Assembly: GCF_013694095.1 (NCBI RefSeq)
Contig: NZ_JACEFB010000009.1
Span: forward strand, 122,831-186,830
DNA: 64,000 bases
Direction of reading: 5' to 3'
Source of the DNA: Thermogemmata fonticola
GTDB lineage: Bacteria; Planctomycetota; Planctomycetia; Gemmatales; Gemmataceae
Positions 51,409 through 59,951 of this stretch are shown here, one piece after another. Positions within the stretch are counted from its first letter, which is position 1. Each line of letters starts with the position of its first letter. Under the pieces are notes generated by a model. It was not told the DNA's origin, did not search any database, and worked only from the letters and a program-made list of their open reading frames with translations. The translations under genes were made by a program, and so were the position numbers.

Positions 51409-53253
51409 ATGCTGCGGCGCATGCTGTTGTGCCTGACGGCAGGGGTGCTGGGCGGGCTGTTGGTTTGGTCCGCCTTCCTGTCGTCCTCGAACGCGGGACA
51501 AGCCGACACCCAAGCGTCGCCCCCGTCAGCATCTCAGGAGAACAAGGAGAACAAAGGGAACACGGAGAAAGGCCCAAGTCCGGCGGACAAGTCGGCGAAC
51601 CCGATCGGCTCCGCTCCGGGGGAGGACATCACCGCGAAAGTGCGGGAGATCAATTCGCCGCGTTACCCGGCTCCGCCGAGCCAATTCCGGGTGGGGCATG
51701 CGAAGGCGATGGCCGAAAACCGTGTGCAACTCCGACGTCAGGCCCAGGGATTCACGCTGGAGTTTCCCGCCCACGCCCCCATTCCCACGCCGACGGTCTA
51801 TGAGGGCAAGCTCTACGTAGGTGGCGGCTTCCGCAGCCGACAGTTCTACTGCTTCGATGCCAAGACCGGTAAGCCGATCTGGGCGGTCGATCTGAGCGAT
51901 GATGGGCCGAGTTCCGCGGTCTGTTCCGACGGCGTCGTGATCTTCAACACGGAATCCTGCACGCTCTTCGCCCTGGATGCCAACACGGGGAAGCATCTGT
52001 GGTCCTACTGGCTGGGGGACCCGCTCACGAGCACGCCGGCGATTGCCAACGGCATCGTGTTCACGTCCTACCCCTGCGCGGCGCAATGGGCGGGGCTGCC
52101 GCAGATTCCGAACCTTGGGCCGGGAGTCCCGCCGTTACCCGGAGGTCCCAAGCCGGCGAAGCCGCCCGTAGGAGGTCCCAAGCCGGCGAAGCCGCCCGTA
52201 GGAGGTCCCAAGCCGGCGAAGCCGCCCGTAGGAGGTCCCAAACCGGCTGATGAGCCGTCCCTCTCCGGTTCCCAGCCGGCCCAGACGCTAGCGGGAAGCG
52301 GCCAGCCGGCCCCAGCGGCGGGCAATCCGCCCCTGCCCCGACCGACGCATGCCTTCATCGCTATCGAGTTGAAAACCGGGAAGATTCTCTGGCAGCGCTG
52401 GATCGATAGCGACGTGATCTCGGCCCCCGTGATCGATGAGGAGGAAGTGCTGGCGGCGACGTTTGCCGGAACCCTGTACCGCTTCCAGCAACGCGATGGG
52501 ACGATCGTCTCGGCTCGACGTTGTGGTGTCACCTCGGCTCCGACGGCGGTCGGCGAGCAGGTGTACTGGACCCAGCGGGCGGACCGTGATCGGCAGGTAG
52601 CGGAAGCGGTGGTGGGTGCGGAGCGGCGTAACCAAACGCTGAACTTTGCTGCGGCGCGGCAAGCCGCCCCGTATTTGGACAAGGAAGTACAGATGCGTGC
52701 CAAATTGGCCACATTCGCCAAATCCCTCGACGCGGGCAACGGTCTAGGCGCCGGTGCCCAGCAAGCCGCCAATGCCGGCGCGGCGATGTTCAATATCGGC
52801 CAGGCCAACATTTCCGCTCTCCAGGCCTTCCAGGGTTCGCGCGTGCTGTACTTCCGCCGGCAGCTTTACTCCGCGATGGGGGACAAAATTGTGTGCGTGG
52901 ACGCCCAAACGGGTAAAGAAATCTGGGAGCGGAAGGTCGACGGGGATTTGCTCAAGGAAGGCGGGTATCTGGCCACCGCCCCCGCGCTCGCCGGGGACCG
53001 GCTTGTGGTGGCTACCCTCAAAGGGGAAGTCCTCCTCCTCGAACCGAGCCAGGGAAAAGTCGTGAAGACGTACACCGTGGGGCATCCGGTGCGCACCCAG
53101 CCCGCCGTGGTCGAGGGACGGGTTTACGTCAGCACGTTCGATGGCCGCGTCGTCTGCATCGACACAGGGGACGCCCAGCTGACCGGCTGGTTCACCTGGG
53201 GCGGCGACATGGGCCACACCAACCTCAGCGCCGCCAACCCCCGCGCCAAGTGA
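51409..53253 (+). CDS. Exported PQQ-type beta-propeller repeat protein
   Basis: The 614-residue protein has an N-terminal hydrophobic segment (about 6-28) acting as signal or anchor, then an acidic linker. Blades with PQQ-like motifs follow: FYCFDAKTGKPIWAVDL, LFALDANTGKHLWSYWL, FIAIELKTGKILWQRWI, IVCVDAQTGKEIWERKV and VVCIDTGDAQLTGWF. It is like BamB or quinoprotein scaffolds, but PQQ ligands cannot be confirmed. It is probably a periplasmic or surface binding protein. Residues about 245-285 hold a Pro/Lys/Gly repeat (GGPKPAKPPV) inserted between two blades. The start follows GGAGGGTACGACC. Confidence 0.85.
   Translation: MLRRMLLCLTAGVLGGLLVWSAFLSSSNAGQADTQASPPSASQENKENKGNTEKGPSPADKSANPIGSAPGEDITAKVREINSPRYPAPPSQFRVGHAKAMAENRVQLRRQAQGFTLEFPAHAPIPTPTVYEGKLYVGGGFRSRQFYCFDAKTGKPIWAVDLSDDGPSSAVCSDGVVIFNTESCTLFALDANTGKHLWSYWLGDPLTSTPAIANGIVFTSYPCAAQWAGLPQIPNLGPGVPPLPGGPKPAKPPVGGPKPAKPPVGGPKPAKPPVGGPKPADEPSLSGSQPAQTLAGSGQPAPAAGNPPLPRPTHAFIAIELKTGKILWQRWIDSDVISAPVIDEEEVLAATFAGTLYRFQQRDGTIVSARRCGVTSAPTAVGEQVYWTQRADRDRQVAEAVVGAERRNQTLNFAAARQAAPYLDKEVQMRAKLATFAKSLDAGNGLGAGAQQAANAGAAMFNIGQANISALQAFQGSRVLYFRRQLYSAMGDKIVCVDAQTGKEIWERKVDGDLLKEGGYLATAPALAGDRLVVATLKGEVLLLEPSQGKVVKTYTVGHPVRTQPAVVEGRVYVSTFDGRVVCIDTGDAQLTGWFTWGGDMGHTNLSAANPRAK
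52141..52250. repeat. 30-bp in-frame tandem repeat within the propeller gene
   Basis: Three exact copies of a 30-bp unit start at 52141, 52171 and 52201, with a partial fourth at 52231 (ggaggtcccaagccggcgaa then gccgcccgta). Each encodes GGPKPAKPPV. The copies are identical at DNA level, so the expansion is recent. It adds a flexible loop between propeller blades. Confidence 0.97.
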
Positions 53254-53613
53254 CCTCAGCGCCGCCAACCCCCGCGCCCCGTGACACTTCGGGGGGAACC
53301 AACCGCTAACAGACACGCAGCAGGGGCCAAACGCGTGCGGAAGAGCACGTAGCCCTCCGGGAGACAGTCGGCGGCTGGGGAACCGCAGGAGCGCGGCTCC
53401 GCGGGCCAAGCCCTTTTTCCTCGGTGAATCAAGCCCTTTTCTCCCGCAGGTCCAGCCCCTTTACTTCGGCAGGTCCAATCCTTTCTTCGGCGGGCCAAGC
53501 TCTTTTCTCCCACGGGTGAAATGGAGCGTCGCAGGCGCACGAGGCGGCGGGGGACGGCCGGTGAAAGGTGAGGAGGCCCTAGCGGTGGGGCTGGTGGGGC
53601 CGGTGGACCGCGG
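53254..53613. other. Gap with degenerate pyrimidine-rich repeats
   Basis: This 360-bp space follows the propeller gene. Phrases such as aagcccttttctcccgcagg, ccaatcctttcttcggcggg and caagctcttttctcccacgg (about 53408-53520) are imperfect repeats of about 26 bp. No gene is recognised. Confidence 0.45.
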
Positions 53614-54816
53614 TCAGTCCTGGCTCAGAGCGGGGGCGGGGAGGGGCAGGGCGGCCAGCTCCTGGCGGTAGCGGTGGATTTTGGCCACGGCCTGGGCAAT
53701 CTGGAGCACGTCCTCTTCCGAGCCGCTGAGGACGGGATGGTGGAGGAGGACGCAGCGGTGGTGGGCCGCGGTGGCGTGGCGGAGGGGGGTAGCGGCGCGG
53801 TAGCGGGAGGGGGAGCGGTGCAGATGCAGGGCACGGAAGCCGGGAGCGATGGCGATCCCTTCCGCTTGCAGGGCGGCGAGGAAGTGGGCGCGGGACAGGC
53901 CGAAGGCGGCGGCGTCGTAGTCCCAGCCGAGCTTGTAGAACGCCGGCTGCGTCTGGGGTGTCTCCAGCGGGGCGAGGCGGCGCAAGGCGCCGAAGGGCGC
54001 CAGAGCCGCTTCCAGCCGGGCGGCGCGGGCGGCACGCTGAGCGGTCCGGGCGGGCAGTTGCTCAAGCTGCGGGCGCACCACGGCGGCTTGTAACTCGCTC
54101 AAAGCGGCCCATTCCTGCGGTCCGCGACGCAGCCACAGGCGCAGGCGTTGAGCCAGCCGGGCCTCGTGGCAGAGCAACGCTCCCCCGCGCCCCGCCGCCA
54201 CCAGCTTGGAACCGCCGAAGCTCACCACGCCGATGTCCCCCCAGCTTCCCAAGCGCCGGCCCTGGAGTTGGCCGCCGATGGCCTGGGCTGCATCCTCGAT
54301 GACGTACCACCCTCGCTGCCGGGCTAGCTCCAGCACCGCGGGCATGTCCACGATGCCGCCGTGCAAGTGGGAGCAGATCACCGCTTTGACGCGGGGGCTG
54401 GCCGCCGCCGCCAGCAGCTCCGCATCCAGTTGCCAGGACAACGCGGTGACATCGACCAGCACCGGCACCGCTCCCACGGCGTGAACGCTCAGGAAGTTCC
54501 CCTCGTAGTCGTAGGCGGCTAGCAGGACTTCATCCCCCGCTCCGACGCCGCAGGCCCGCAAGGCCGCCTCCACCGCCAGCGTCCCACTGGCGCAGAGGAG
54601 CACGTGCGGCACCTGGAAAAACTCGGCCAGCTCCGCGCTGAGCGCCTCGGACTGCTCGCTGTGGTACCGTCCCCACAGTCCCGCCGCCGCCGCTCGCCGC
54701 AGGGCTTCCTCCACGGCGGCATTGGTGCCCGGCCAGAGGGGCGGGCCGTCCGGCCGCACCGGCCTTCCCCCCAGCAGGGCCGGCCGCTCCTCGCTCCCCG
54801 CACACCTTCGGTTCAT
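53614..54816 (-). CDS. DegT/DnrJ/EryC1/StrS-family aminotransferase
   Basis: The 400-residue protein has the PLP-fold type I features of the sugar aminotransferase family. These include HVLLCASGTLAVEAALRACG, DEVLLAAYDYEGNF, VIEDAAQAIGG and the lysine segment VVSFGGSKLVAAGRGGALL, and a C-terminal HRCVLLHHPVLSG. It probably transfers an amino group to a keto-sugar nucleotide for surface polysaccharide synthesis. The start at 54816 lies after AGCGAAGGG; a longer in-frame ORF to 54894 has no support. No other sugar genes adjoin. The family also contains non-sugar enzymes. Confidence 0.88.
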   Translation of the reverse strand: MNRRCAGSEERPALLGGRPVRPDGPPLWPGTNAAVEEALRRAAAAGLWGRYHSEQSEALSAELAEFFQVPHVLLCASGTLAVEAALRACGVGAGDEVLLAAYDYEGNFLSVHAVGAVPVLVDVTALSWQLDAELLAAAASPRVKAVICSHLHGGIVDMPAVLELARQRGWYVIEDAAQAIGGQLQGRRLGSWGDIGVVSFGGSKLVAAGRGGALLCHEARLAQRLRLWLRRGPQEWAALSELQAAVVRPQLEQLPARTAQRAARAARLEAALAPFGALRRLAPLETPQTQPAFYKLGWDYDAAAFGLSRAHFLAALQAEGIAIAPGFRALHLHRSPSRYRAATPLRHATAAHHRCVLLHHPVLSGSEEDVLQIAQAVAKIHRYRQELAALPLPAPALSQD

Positions 54817-55017
54817 CCCTTCGCTGCTCTCCGTGTTCGCGTTGCTTCTGCTCGCCCCTGTTTCCTTCCCCCCTGGCGGTGCTGCCAGCTCCACCCAGGG
54901 ACGCCGAAAGCGCAGGCGTCCCGCTTCGCTTGGTCCCTGGTTTCTCCGGTTGGGCTTCCGCCTTTCCCTGGATAATATGTCGCTACCCGATGCGCAGGGA
55001 GATGGGCCGGCTCGCGC

Positions 55018-56508
55018 TCAGAGCCGCAGGTCGTGATCGGTTTCCAAGGTGAAGCTGCAAAACGTCCACTCGACGATGGAGCCGGGGTGCACGATGCCCC
55101 AGCCGCTGTGAGTTTGGGCTTGCTGCCCCCAGCGGATGGTGAATTGCTCGCCGTCCGGGACGCGGACGCCCAGGCCCTCCGTCGAGCGGCACAAACAGAG
55201 GTCCCCAGGGGGGGAATGCCCGTTGACCGGGCGTGGCAGCGGGATGTGCGCGTGCGCATGCCGCCCCAGGACCACCTGCTGACCCATGAGAATGACCGCA
55301 TCGATGGCCAAAGGCAGACGATGCCCGCTGGTGATCCGCAACACCGCCGTCTGAAACAGCGGATGGGGCTGGAGAAAATGCAACTCGCAGGTGTCCCCCA
55401 GGGTGATGCGGTCCCCATCCCGCAGCAGGTCCGACGTCTGCTGCACCCGCCGACCGTTGAGGAAAACATTGTTATGGCTCGTTTCCAGCCAAAACCCCTC
55501 GCTATCGAAGCAAAACTCCGCCTGGCAGCGGGGTAGATCGGCGCAGATCGGAATCGCCGGCGGATGATCGTAACCATGCCCCCCGATGCTGACCCCATTG
55601 TTCAAACAAACGAGATACGCCCCGACGTGATGGACCCACAAGAGCAGGCGCGAGGGGATGCCCGCCGGCGGATGGGGCAACGTCCGCGCAGGAGTTGGCA
55701 AGGGCGTGGGCCGGGACAGCGGCAGCGCAGACACGCTGCGCGCGCTGGGAACATGCGTCAAAGTCCGGGGGGAACCTGCCCCAGAGGGCGGACTCGCCAG
55801 CGCGACGGGTAACTGCCGCAAGGCTTGCCAACTCTGAACGTGCAATTCCTGGGCGTGACGATAATCCGGGGCGGCCGCCAGCACCTGTTCCGCCGCGAGA
55901 ATCACCGCCTCATGGTCCCCGTTGCGGACGGCCTGCAACAGCCGAGGCAAGGCCGACTCAAACTGCGCCCGCCGCTGCTGCAACTCCTCCCTCAGCGCTT
56001 GATACTCCGCCGTAAACCACTCCGGCACCGCCAGCCGCTTGTACTGCTGCCAGGCCTCCTCGAACTGCCCACGCTGCGCGGACTGAAGCACCTGCGAATA
56101 ATCCCGCACCAACTCATACAACGGTTCCAGCAGATCGAACGACACCTTCCGCTGGCTGAGACGGTCGAGCACGCGGACCGCCTCCTCCAGATCACGCCGC
56201 CCCAGCATCGCCCGAAAGCGCCGCATCTCCCGTTCCGTCAACTTCGCGCGCAGCTCCGCCAAGCTCGGATTGCCGGGATGCAACTCTTCCGCCCGCAGCA
56301 GGTCTTGCCAGGCCGAAGCATACTGGCCGCTGCACAACGACCGCTGAACCCGCACCACATAAGCCTGCGCCAGCTTCCGCGCCAGCCGAAAAGCCCGCCA
56401 ATACCCCTTCTGTAGTGGCTCGCGCAGCCGCTCCTCGGCTTCTTCCAGACGCCCCTGGGCCATCGCCTCCCGCGCCTGTCGCATCTTGAGCCACATCGAC
56501 TCGGCCAT
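55018..56508 (-). CDS. Protein with helical repeats and one or two FHA domains
   Basis: The 496-residue protein starts with a TPR-like helical part (about 1-235; MRQAREAMAQGRLEEAEERLREPL and further helices). A Pro/Ser linker follows (about 240-285). The C-terminal half holds an FHA-type domain (about 290-375; SIGGHGYDHPPAIPICADLPRCQAEF and NNVFLNGRRV) and a second FHA-like part (about 385-496; VVLGRHAHAHIPLPRPVNGH). FHA domains read phosphothreonine, so it may act with a Ser/Thr kinase not present here. The PP2C at 5589 is 50 kb away. The start follows GAGGGAAATACGA. The function is unknown. Confidence 0.82.
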   Translation of the reverse strand: MAESMWLKMRQAREAMAQGRLEEAEERLREPLQKGYWRAFRLARKLAQAYVVRVQRSLCSGQYASAWQDLLRAEELHPGNPSLAELRAKLTEREMRRFRAMLGRRDLEEAVRVLDRLSQRKVSFDLLEPLYELVRDYSQVLQSAQRGQFEEAWQQYKRLAVPEWFTAEYQALREELQQRRAQFESALPRLLQAVRNGDHEAVILAAEQVLAAAPDYRHAQELHVQSWQALRQLPVALASPPSGAGSPRTLTHVPSARSVSALPLSRPTPLPTPARTLPHPPAGIPSRLLLWVHHVGAYLVCLNNGVSIGGHGYDHPPAIPICADLPRCQAEFCFDSEGFWLETSHNNVFLNGRRVQQTSDLLRDGDRITLGDTCELHFLQPHPLFQTAVLRITSGHRLPLAIDAVILMGQQVVLGRHAHAHIPLPRPVNGHSPPGDLCLCRSTEGLGVRVPDGEQFTIRWGQQAQTHSGWGIVHPGSIVEWTFCSFTLETDHDLRL

Positions 56509-57030
56509 TCGTATTTCCCTCGCACCGCCCGCCGCGGCTCGTTCCCTCCGCCCAGGCCGTTCCCTCCGCTGGGGCGATTCTCTGCGGTTGGGGGCGTCCG
56601 TGCTGGCGATCCGCATTCCCTGGCACCAGGCCGTTCCCTCCGCTGGGGCGATTCTCTGCGGTTGGGGGCGTCCGTGCTGGCGATCCGCATTCCCTGGCAC
56701 CAGGCGATTCCCCCGGATCCCCTTGATCTCCGGTTTGACCGGGAACCCCGCCAGGCGGTTCCTCCTGGCCCTGGCCTCCTCCGCCTGCCAGAAAATCGAG
56801 GCACTCTAGTTTACCACGACCCCGACCCTTTGGGAATCCGGTAGGCCGCCCGTGTCCGGCGATGAGTCCAGAAGCAGGCCGCAAGCCGCTTTGGGAATCC
56901 CTAGGTGCGATCCCGTTCGGGGTAGAGGGAGGTTCCAGGACGGCCACGAGTCTATTTGAGAATTGCGAAGTCCAACCCGCTTCAGCGACGGGTCGAGGGA
57001 GAAACTTCGCTCTCTTTCAAGCTCTGTCTT
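56509..57030. repeat. Gap upstream of FHA gene with 74-bp duplication
   Basis: This 522-bp space contains a 74-bp tandem unit, ccaggccgttccctccgctg..., starting at 56552 and 56626. A third, truncated copy starts at 56700 (ccaggcgattc). The unit is not a multiple of three, so it is not a coding expansion. The rest of the gap (56800-57030) shows no gene. Confidence 0.85.
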
Positions 57031-57315
57031 CTAGGACGGTGTGGTGTTCTCGCCTCGTGTCGGGGAAGGAGGCGGCGATGGGGATGGGGGAGGGGAAGCG
57101 GCTTGCGCCCGGTCGATGAGCGCCTGCCATTCTGCCGCTTCCTTCTGCAACTCCGCGATCTCCTCGTGCAGCTCTTCGATGCGCTGCTGGATGCGGGCCA
57201 GGCGCTTCTGGGGCGTCTGACCGAGCAGCCGCGCCACCCCTTCCACCAATAGCAGGGCATGGAAGGCTTTCGTAGCCAAACCGCGCAGGCGGTAGAGTTG
57301 CTGCAAGCGGGCGAT
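57031..57315 (-). pseudogene. Detached C-terminus of the ion-channel-like gene, after in-frame TAG
   Basis: The frame of the upstream gene continues in phase through its TAG stop (57318 to 57316). It then reads IARLQQLYRLRGLATKAF, then helical coiled-coil KRLARIQQRIEELHEEIAELQKEAAEW to a stop at 57031. No ATG is close, and the only ORF start is a TTG. The segment continues the helical pattern and joins the LARLVRLGRALSPE end of the channel. I infer that TAG replaces a CAG (Gln) codon, splitting one gene of about 438 codons. A read error in the assembly is an alternative. Confidence 0.75.
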
Positions 57316-58347
57316 CTACTCCGGACTCAAGGCGCGGCCCAGGCGGACCAAGCGGGCCAGCGGGGCGGCGTCGATCCACTTGGTCAACAGGAACTCCAGC
57401 ATCGGCAGCACCACGATCGCCACGTCCAGCCAGCGATCTTTGGCCAGGGACAACGGCCGAGGATGCACCGATACCTTGAGAATAAACTCCGTGGCAAAGG
57501 CGATCCAGATCACGGCAATCCCGATGTCCAGACCCAGGGCCAGAAGGACGTTCTCCTTGATCTGCTCCGCCTGAAGATACTCGATGAGCAGCAACGGAAG
57601 AATCAAAAAGGCGAACAGGACCATCGGCACAGCGAAGGCCCGCTCCAGTTTTTTGAACACGGTCTTACCGGGGCAGCACCAGCCGAGGCGCGGCAGCCAG
57701 ATCATCCGAAAGCGGGGATCGAGCCACCCCAGGCGAAACGGCGGAAAGAGCAACACCAGCAGCAAGCGCCACACCACCCGGCGCAGGGGCTGACGCCGGT
57801 CCCGCTGCCACACTCCCAGTAGCGCTTCCACCGCAAACACCGGCCAGAGGAGAATCAGGCAGCCGTAGATCAAAAACAGCTCCACCTGCGTGACGGTCGG
57901 CGTGGTGGCCCGATGCACCAGCCCCGCGACCACGAGCAAATAGCCGAAAGCCAGAGTGAACATGAAGGCGGCGCGGAAATTGTCCGCGGAACTCGGAGCC
58001 GCAGGGGAGGCAGGGGAGTCAGCAGAGTCCGCAGACCCCGGCAGTGTCGAGGCGGTGGCAGCGGGAGGGAGGGAAGGGGTCAAATCCGGCGGTGTCGTGA
58101 GGTTGGCATCGGCTGGTGATGTCGAGGCGGCGACAGCGGAGGCAGCGGAGGCAGGGGCATCGGGGCCAATCGGCGGGGTAGGGGAAGGTTCAAGCGTTGT
58201 GTTGGACATGGTTTTGTCAGTGGCGGTCAGCGGAGCGGCTGGCGAAGGGGCGGCGTTGGGGCCGTCGGGGTGGGGAGAGGCTGTTTGCGGCAGTAATTCC
58301 TGGGGAGGTGCAGAGGGGAGGGTGTTGTCGGGGCGGGTTGGTGTCAT
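57316..58347 (-). CDS. Ion-channel-like membrane protein, C-terminus cut by in-frame TAG
   Basis: The 343-residue reading frame has a disordered Pro/Ser/Ala segment (1-118). Hydrophobic helices follow: FMFTLAFGYLLVVAGLVH, VELFLIYGCLILLWPVFAVEALLGV, VVWRLLLVLLFPP, VPMVLFAFLILPLLLIEYL and LALGLDIGIAVIWIAFATEFILKV. The end DRWLDVAIVVLPMLEFLLTKW ... LARLVRLGRALS resembles the S3-S4 end of voltage-sensor ion channels. An in-frame TAG (57318-57316) stops it, while the same frame continues for 95 codons (see the adjacent pseudogene entry). The start follows GGAGATCGACCG. The intact form probably had a cytoplasmic coiled-coil tail. Confidence 0.75.
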   Translation of the reverse strand: MTPTRPDNTLPSAPPQELLPQTASPHPDGPNAAPSPAAPLTATDKTMSNTTLEPSPTPPIGPDAPASAASAVAASTSPADANLTTPPDLTPSLPPAATASTLPGSADSADSPASPAAPSSADNFRAAFMFTLAFGYLLVVAGLVHRATTPTVTQVELFLIYGCLILLWPVFAVEALLGVWQRDRRQPLRRVVWRLLLVLLFPPFRLGWLDPRFRMIWLPRLGWCCPGKTVFKKLERAFAVPMVLFAFLILPLLLIEYLQAEQIKENVLLALGLDIGIAVIWIAFATEFILKVSVHPRPLSLAKDRWLDVAIVVLPMLEFLLTKWIDAAPLARLVRLGRALSPE

Positions 58348-58396
58348 CGGTCGATCTCCGCAGCGCCCCCGTGGGGGAATGGCCGAGCCGGCGGTT

Positions 58397-59317
58397 TCAG
58401 GAGCGGCGGGGGAGCAATTCGTCAGCTCCTTCGGCGCGCAGGAGGGCGGCCAGTTCCACGCCGATGGCTTGGGGGGTGTGGGCGGGTCCTTCGTGGGTGG
58501 CGGCGAGGCAGCGTTGGCCGTCCGGGGACAGGACGACGGCCCGCAGGGTCAGCGTGGGGCCGCTCAGGCGGGAGTGGGCGCCGAGGGGCAAGAGGCAACC
58601 GCCGCCGAGGGCCGCCAGCAAGGCCCGCTCCGCCTGCACGCAGGTCCAGGTGGCCGGGTCGTTCAACGGTTCCACCATCAGGCGTGTGGCGCGATCCGTG
58701 CTGCGGCATTCGATGCCGATGGCGCCCTGGCCCACCGCCGGCAACATCCAGCGGACATCGAGCACTTCGCGGATGTACTCACGTCGGCCCAGGCGTGTCA
58801 GTCCAGCTTCGGCCAGAACGATAGCGTCGTATTGTCCGGCTTCCAGTTTGCGCAGGCGTGTGTCCACGTTGCCCCGCAGGTCGACGAGGCGCAGGTCCGG
58901 GCGGCGGTGCCAAAGCTGGGCGCGGCGGCGGAGCGAGCTGGTGCCGACGACGGCCCCTTCCGGCAAATCCTCGAAGCGGCTGTAGCGCACGGAGACGAAG
59001 GCATCCCCCACCGGTCCGCGGGGCAGCACGGCGACGCATTCGATCCCCGGCACGGGCAGCGTCGGCAGGTCCTTGAGGCTGTGCACCGCCAGGTCCACGC
59101 GTCCGTCCAGCAGGGCCTGTTGGATCGCTTTGGTGAAGACGCCGAAGCCGCCGAGGCTCGACAGCGCCGCGGCCTGGTCGCGGTCTCCGTGCGTCTCGAG
59201 GGGGACGATTTCGACGGGTCGGGGGGCGGCCAGGGGGGCCAAGCGGTCGGCCACCTGCTGCGCCTGCCACAGGGCCAGGGCACTGCCGCGCGTTCCGATC
59301 CGCAAGGGTGCAGTCAT
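58397..59317 (-). CDS. hemC: Porphobilinogen deaminase (hydroxymethylbilane synthase)
   Basis: The 306-residue protein joins four porphobilinogens into hydroxymethylbilane in heme synthesis. It opens with RIGTRGSALALWQAQQVADRL. VHSLKDLPT, TSSLRRRAQL, VDLRGNVDTRLRKL and the dipyrromethane-cofactor segment LGGGCLLPLGAH are present, and the Cys binds the cofactor. The start at 59317 overlaps the stop of the HIT gene by four bases (ATGA), so they are translationally coupled. hemA is 30 kb away. Confidence 0.96.
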   Translation of the reverse strand: MTAPLRIGTRGSALALWQAQQVADRLAPLAAPRPVEIVPLETHGDRDQAAALSSLGGFGVFTKAIQQALLDGRVDLAVHSLKDLPTLPVPGIECVAVLPRGPVGDAFVSVRYSRFEDLPEGAVVGTSSLRRRAQLWHRRPDLRLVDLRGNVDTRLRKLEAGQYDAIVLAEAGLTRLGRREYIREVLDVRWMLPAVGQGAIGIECRSTDRATRLMVEPLNDPATWTCVQAERALLAALGGGCLLPLGAHSRLSGPTLTLRAVVLSPDGQRCLAATHEGPAHTPQAIGVELAALLRAEGADELLPRRS

Positions 59318-59868
59318 GGCACTGGCTCTCCGCTTCCGCGCCGCTTTTGGGGCTCTGCCGCTCCGCCGTCCGCCTCGCTTTCCCGCTCTGATCCCCGCGG
59401 CGCTCCGTGTTCCCGCAGCCACCGCTGCAAGCGCGCCACGCTCTCCGACGGCGGAAGAAAACCCGCTTCCAGCCGGTGCCGTTCCTGCGGTTCGTTCTCC
59501 GCTCGGTTCAGGGCCAGCCACACCGGCTGCCGGCTCTGCGGATCGTCGGCATAGCGCGGGAACAGATGCCAGTGCAAGTGCGGCACCTGATTGCCCAGCA
59601 GTTCGTAGTTCAGCTTGTGCGGCTGGAAGCAGGCTTCGATGGCCTCGGCCAGAAGGGCCATCTCTTCCAGAAAGGGCGTCCGGCGGGCACCGAGTTGGCT
59701 CAGCTCCGTGACATGCTCGCGGCTGACCAGCAGGCAGTAACCGGTGTAATACTGCCAGGGGCCGAGCACCGCCACGCTGTGGGGGAAGGCCCACACTTGC
59801 CGTGCGCCCCAGTGCTGCTGGGGGTCCGCCAGGGCTGCACACAGCGGGCAGGACGATGGTTCAGACAT
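59314..59868 (-). CDS. HIT-family nucleotide-binding protein
   Basis: The 184-residue protein has the histidine-triad fold: CPLCAALADP start, the central YELLGNQVPHLHWHLFPRY block with the His-x-His-x-His triad, and a Cys pair at the N-terminus that could bind zinc. Members hydrolyse or transfer nucleotides (adenylyl-type). A Ser/Glu-rich tail follows. The gene overlaps hemC by four bases. Why a HIT protein is coupled to a heme gene is unclear, so the link may be only positional. Confidence 0.9.
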   Translation of the reverse strand: MSEPSSCPLCAALADPQQHWGARQVWAFPHSVAVLGPWQYYTGYCLLVSREHVTELSQLGARRTPFLEEMALLAEAIEACFQPHKLNYELLGNQVPHLHWHLFPRYADDPQSRQPVWLALNRAENEPQERHRLEAGFLPPSESVARLQRWLREHGAPRGSERESEADGGAAEPQKRRGSGEPVP

Positions 59869-59951
59869 GCGGACCTCGCAGTCCTCCGAGCTGGTTCAGC
59901 CGGAAGGGGCACGGGGGAATGGAGCCGCGGCGCGTAAGCCCCTGCGGACCG

